DNA of 7,788 nt from CAYYJM01 sp964471755 (GTDB lineage: Bacteria; Planctomycetota; Planctomycetia; Gemmatales; Gemmataceae). The notes under the pieces were generated by a model, which was given only the letters and a program-made list of their open reading frames with translations, had not been told where the DNA came from and did no database searches. Positions 6,278-7,788 of the stretch are shown piece by piece. How positions within the stretch are numbered: the stretch's first letter is position 1; each line of letters begins with the position of its first letter. The position numbers and the translations under genes are program-made. The stretch covers positions 1-7,788 of the forward strand of contig CAYYJM010000283.1 in NCBI GenBank assembly GCA_964471755.1. The letters are read 5' to 3'.

Positions 6278-7665
6278 ACCCCGCTCGAACTGACTCGCCG
6301 GCACTTCCTGCGGCGCACGGGCCTCGGCTTCGGAGCCGCGGCGCTGGCGGCACTGCTCCACGACAACGCCCACGCCGGGGAACCGCTCGCGGCCCGCAAA
6401 CCGCACTTCACACCGAAGGCGAAACGCGTCATCTACCTGCACATGATCGGTGCCCCAAGCCATCTCGATCTGTTCGACCCCAAGCCGGAACTGAAGAAAC
6501 GCCACGGCCAGACCTGCCCGGAGAACCTCCTCGAAGGCCGACGGTTCGCCTTCATCGGCGGCAAACACGTCTTCGCCGGCAGCCCGTTCACGTTCAAGAA
6601 GCAGGGCCAGTGCGGGATGGAACTGTCGGAACTGCTGCCGAACCTGGGGAGCGTCGCCGATGAGATCGCCCTGGTGCGGACACTGCACACCGAGGAGATC
6701 AACCACGCTCCGGCGCAGATGTTCCTGCACACCGGCTTCGGTCGTGGCGGCCGGCCCGGGTTCGGATCATGGGTCGTCTACGGACTCGGAGCCGTGGCTC
6801 GCGATCTGCCGGGATACGTCGTCCTGCAGTCCGGGCCGCTCGGCGGAGCGGGCACGTCGCTCTGGTCGAGCGGCTTTCTTCCGAGCGTCTACCAGGGCAT
6901 CCCCTTCCGCTCGACCGGCGACCCGGTGCTGTTCCTGTCGAACCCACCCGGCCAGGATGGCCCCGAGCGGCGGCGCATCCTGGATGCCGTCCAGGCCCTG
7001 AACCAGAAGCAACTCGCCGCGGTCGGCGACCCGGAAATCGCGACCCGCATCGCGCAGTATGAACTCGCCTTCAAGATGCAGACCAGCGTGCCGGAACTCA
7101 TGGACCTCTCCAAGGAGCCGAAGGAGACGCTCGAACTCTACGGGGCGAAACCAGGCCAGGCCTCGTTCGCGGCGAACTGCCNNNNNNNNNNGTGCGGGTC
7201 GTCGAGTTGTACGACGCCGACTGGGACCATCACTCCAACCTGAAGGGGGCTCTGCCGAAGAAGGCCGGCGACGTGGATCGACCGATGGCCGCCCTGGTCA
7301 AGGATCTCAAACGGCTGGGGATGCTCGACGACACGCTCGTCGTCTGGGGAGCGGAGTTCGGTCGAACGCCGCTGGGCCAGGGGATCGACGGCGCGGGAAA
7401 ATCGACCAATCCGGGCCGCGATCATCACAAGGACGCCTTCTGCTGCTGGCTCGCCGGCGGCGGCATCAAGGGCGGCACCGTCCTCGGCCAGACCGATCCG
7501 TTCGGCTTCGCCCCGATCGAGAATCCGGTCCACGTCCACGATCTGAACGCCACGGTGCTGCACCTGCTCGGGCTCGATCACGAACGGCTCACGTTCCGAT
7601 ATCAGGGCCGTGAATTCCGCCTGACCGACGTGCATGGCGTCGTGCAGAAGGGCCTCCTGGCATAG
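6275..7665 (+). CDS. DUF1501 family protein with Tat signal (interrupted by assembly gap)
   Basis: The coding region runs in one frame from ATG 6275 to the gap at 7182, and in another from 7192 to TAG 7663-7665. 302 full codons precede the gap and 157 follow. The two parts are consecutive segments of one DUF1501 protein (PF07394, alkaline-phosphatase/sulfatase-like fold), normally about 450-490 residues. The N-terminus has the twin-arginine motif TRRHFLRR (residues 7-14), a hydrophobic Gly/Ala-rich stretch and a possible AHA cleavage site, pointing to folded export by Tat. HMIGAPSHLDLFDPKPEL begins at residue 56. After the gap come WDHH (7222-7233), WGAEFGRTP (around 7348-7371) and GRDHHKDAF (7414-7440) then WLAGGGIKGG; the Asp/His residues are candidate metal ligands by analogy with the fold. 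The protein ends normally. It follows the DUF1549/DUF1553 gene by five bases, the standard planctomycete pairing. Substrate and reaction are unknown. Confidence 0.9.
7182..7191. other. Assembly gap of 10 N within the DUF1501 gene
   Basis: Ten N in a row, a typical placeholder length rather than a measured size. The reading frames on either side are incompatible with exactly 10 missing bases: joining them needs a gap length of 2 modulo 3. DUF1501 relatives usually carry about ten residues (of the type LLARRLVERG) between the AANC before the gap and the VRVVELY after it. That predicts a true gap near 29 bases, which fits the frame requirement. Confidence 0.9.
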
Positions 7666-7675
7666 GGCTGTCAGC

Positions 7676-7788
7676 TCATCCCTGGAGCCGCTCACGGATG
7701 AACGCCGTCGCCTGGTTCAGTGACGCCTCGGCGGCGACACTGTAGCCGACGAAGGTCGGGTAGACGTGAACCTCGTCGGGCTCGACGT
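7676..7788 (-). CDS. C-terminus of an unrecognised convergent gene (5' partial)
   Basis: On the minus strand an open frame enters from the right edge and ends at TGA (plus-strand TCA, 7676-7678). It gives 36 residues ending HVYPTFVGYSVAAEASLNQ followed by ATAFIRERLQG. The segment has a protein-like pattern: an acidic turn, a beta-strand-like EVHVYP, then an amphipathic helix. Its codons have the strong G/C third-base bias of the neighbouring genes. It converges on the DUF1501 gene with ten bases between the two stops and no obvious terminator hairpin between them. The C-terminal strand-then-helix layout would suit an alpha/beta fold such as a hydrolase, but no diagnostic motif is visible and I do not assign a family. 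Confidence 0.55.
   Translation of the reverse strand, partial: VEPDEVHVYPTFVGYSVAAEASLNQATAFIRERLQG

Noticed and set aside
6275..7665. DUF1501 gene as a true frameshifted pseudogene
   Set aside because: The frame change coincides exactly with the N-run, and both halves keep conserved family motifs and a normal C-terminus, so an assembly artefact is the simpler explanation.

Overview
This window is a G+C-rich stretch of bacterial chromosome, almost certainly from a planctomycete or a close PVC-superphylum relative. The evidence is the gene content: large secreted proteins built from the Planctomycete/Verrucomicrobium-type domains TIGR02604, TIGR02603, PSCyt1, DUF1549, DUF1553, DUF1501 and DUF1080. 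The G+C richness, together with palindromic intergenic repeats, would fit Gemmataceae-like genomes, but that family-level placement is only a guess. A run of exactly 10 N inside one gene shows that this is a draft or metagenome-derived scaffold.

Layout, left to right. (1) Positions 1-3155, + strand: the 3' part of a very large protein with a PQQ-sugar-dehydrogenase-like beta-propeller, helical (HEAT-like) repeats, a CxxCH cytochrome c domain and a C-terminal DUF1080 (3-keto-disaccharide hydrolase type) domain. (2) Positions 3156-3276: an intergenic gap filled almost entirely by three copies of a G+C-rich palindrome, two in tandem and one inverted. (3) Positions 3285-6269, + strand: a PSCyt1-DUF1549-DUF1553 protein with an extra beta-rich domain in the middle. 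(4) Positions 6275-7665, + strand: a DUF1501 protein with a Tat signal, interrupted by the assembly gap at 7182-7191. (5) Positions 7676-7788, - strand: the last 36 codons of an unrecognised gene converging on the DUF1501 gene with only 10 bases between the stops.

The three + strand genes look like one transcription unit acting outside the cytoplasm. Two are predicted c-type cytochromes and one is a Tat-exported member of the alkaline-phosphatase-like fold. The PSCyt1/DUF1549/DUF1553 plus DUF1501 pair is a standard planctomycete two-gene module whose biochemical role is still unknown. Having it directly after a dehydrogenase-like/cytochrome c/DUF1080 fusion suggests, as inference only, oxidative attack on a carbohydrate substrate with electrons passed to heme proteins.

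I see no CRISPR array, tRNA, rRNA, transposase or phage gene. The families are known ones. The least explained parts are the repeat cluster between the first two genes and the joint function of the redox module. I do not claim a proven new system.
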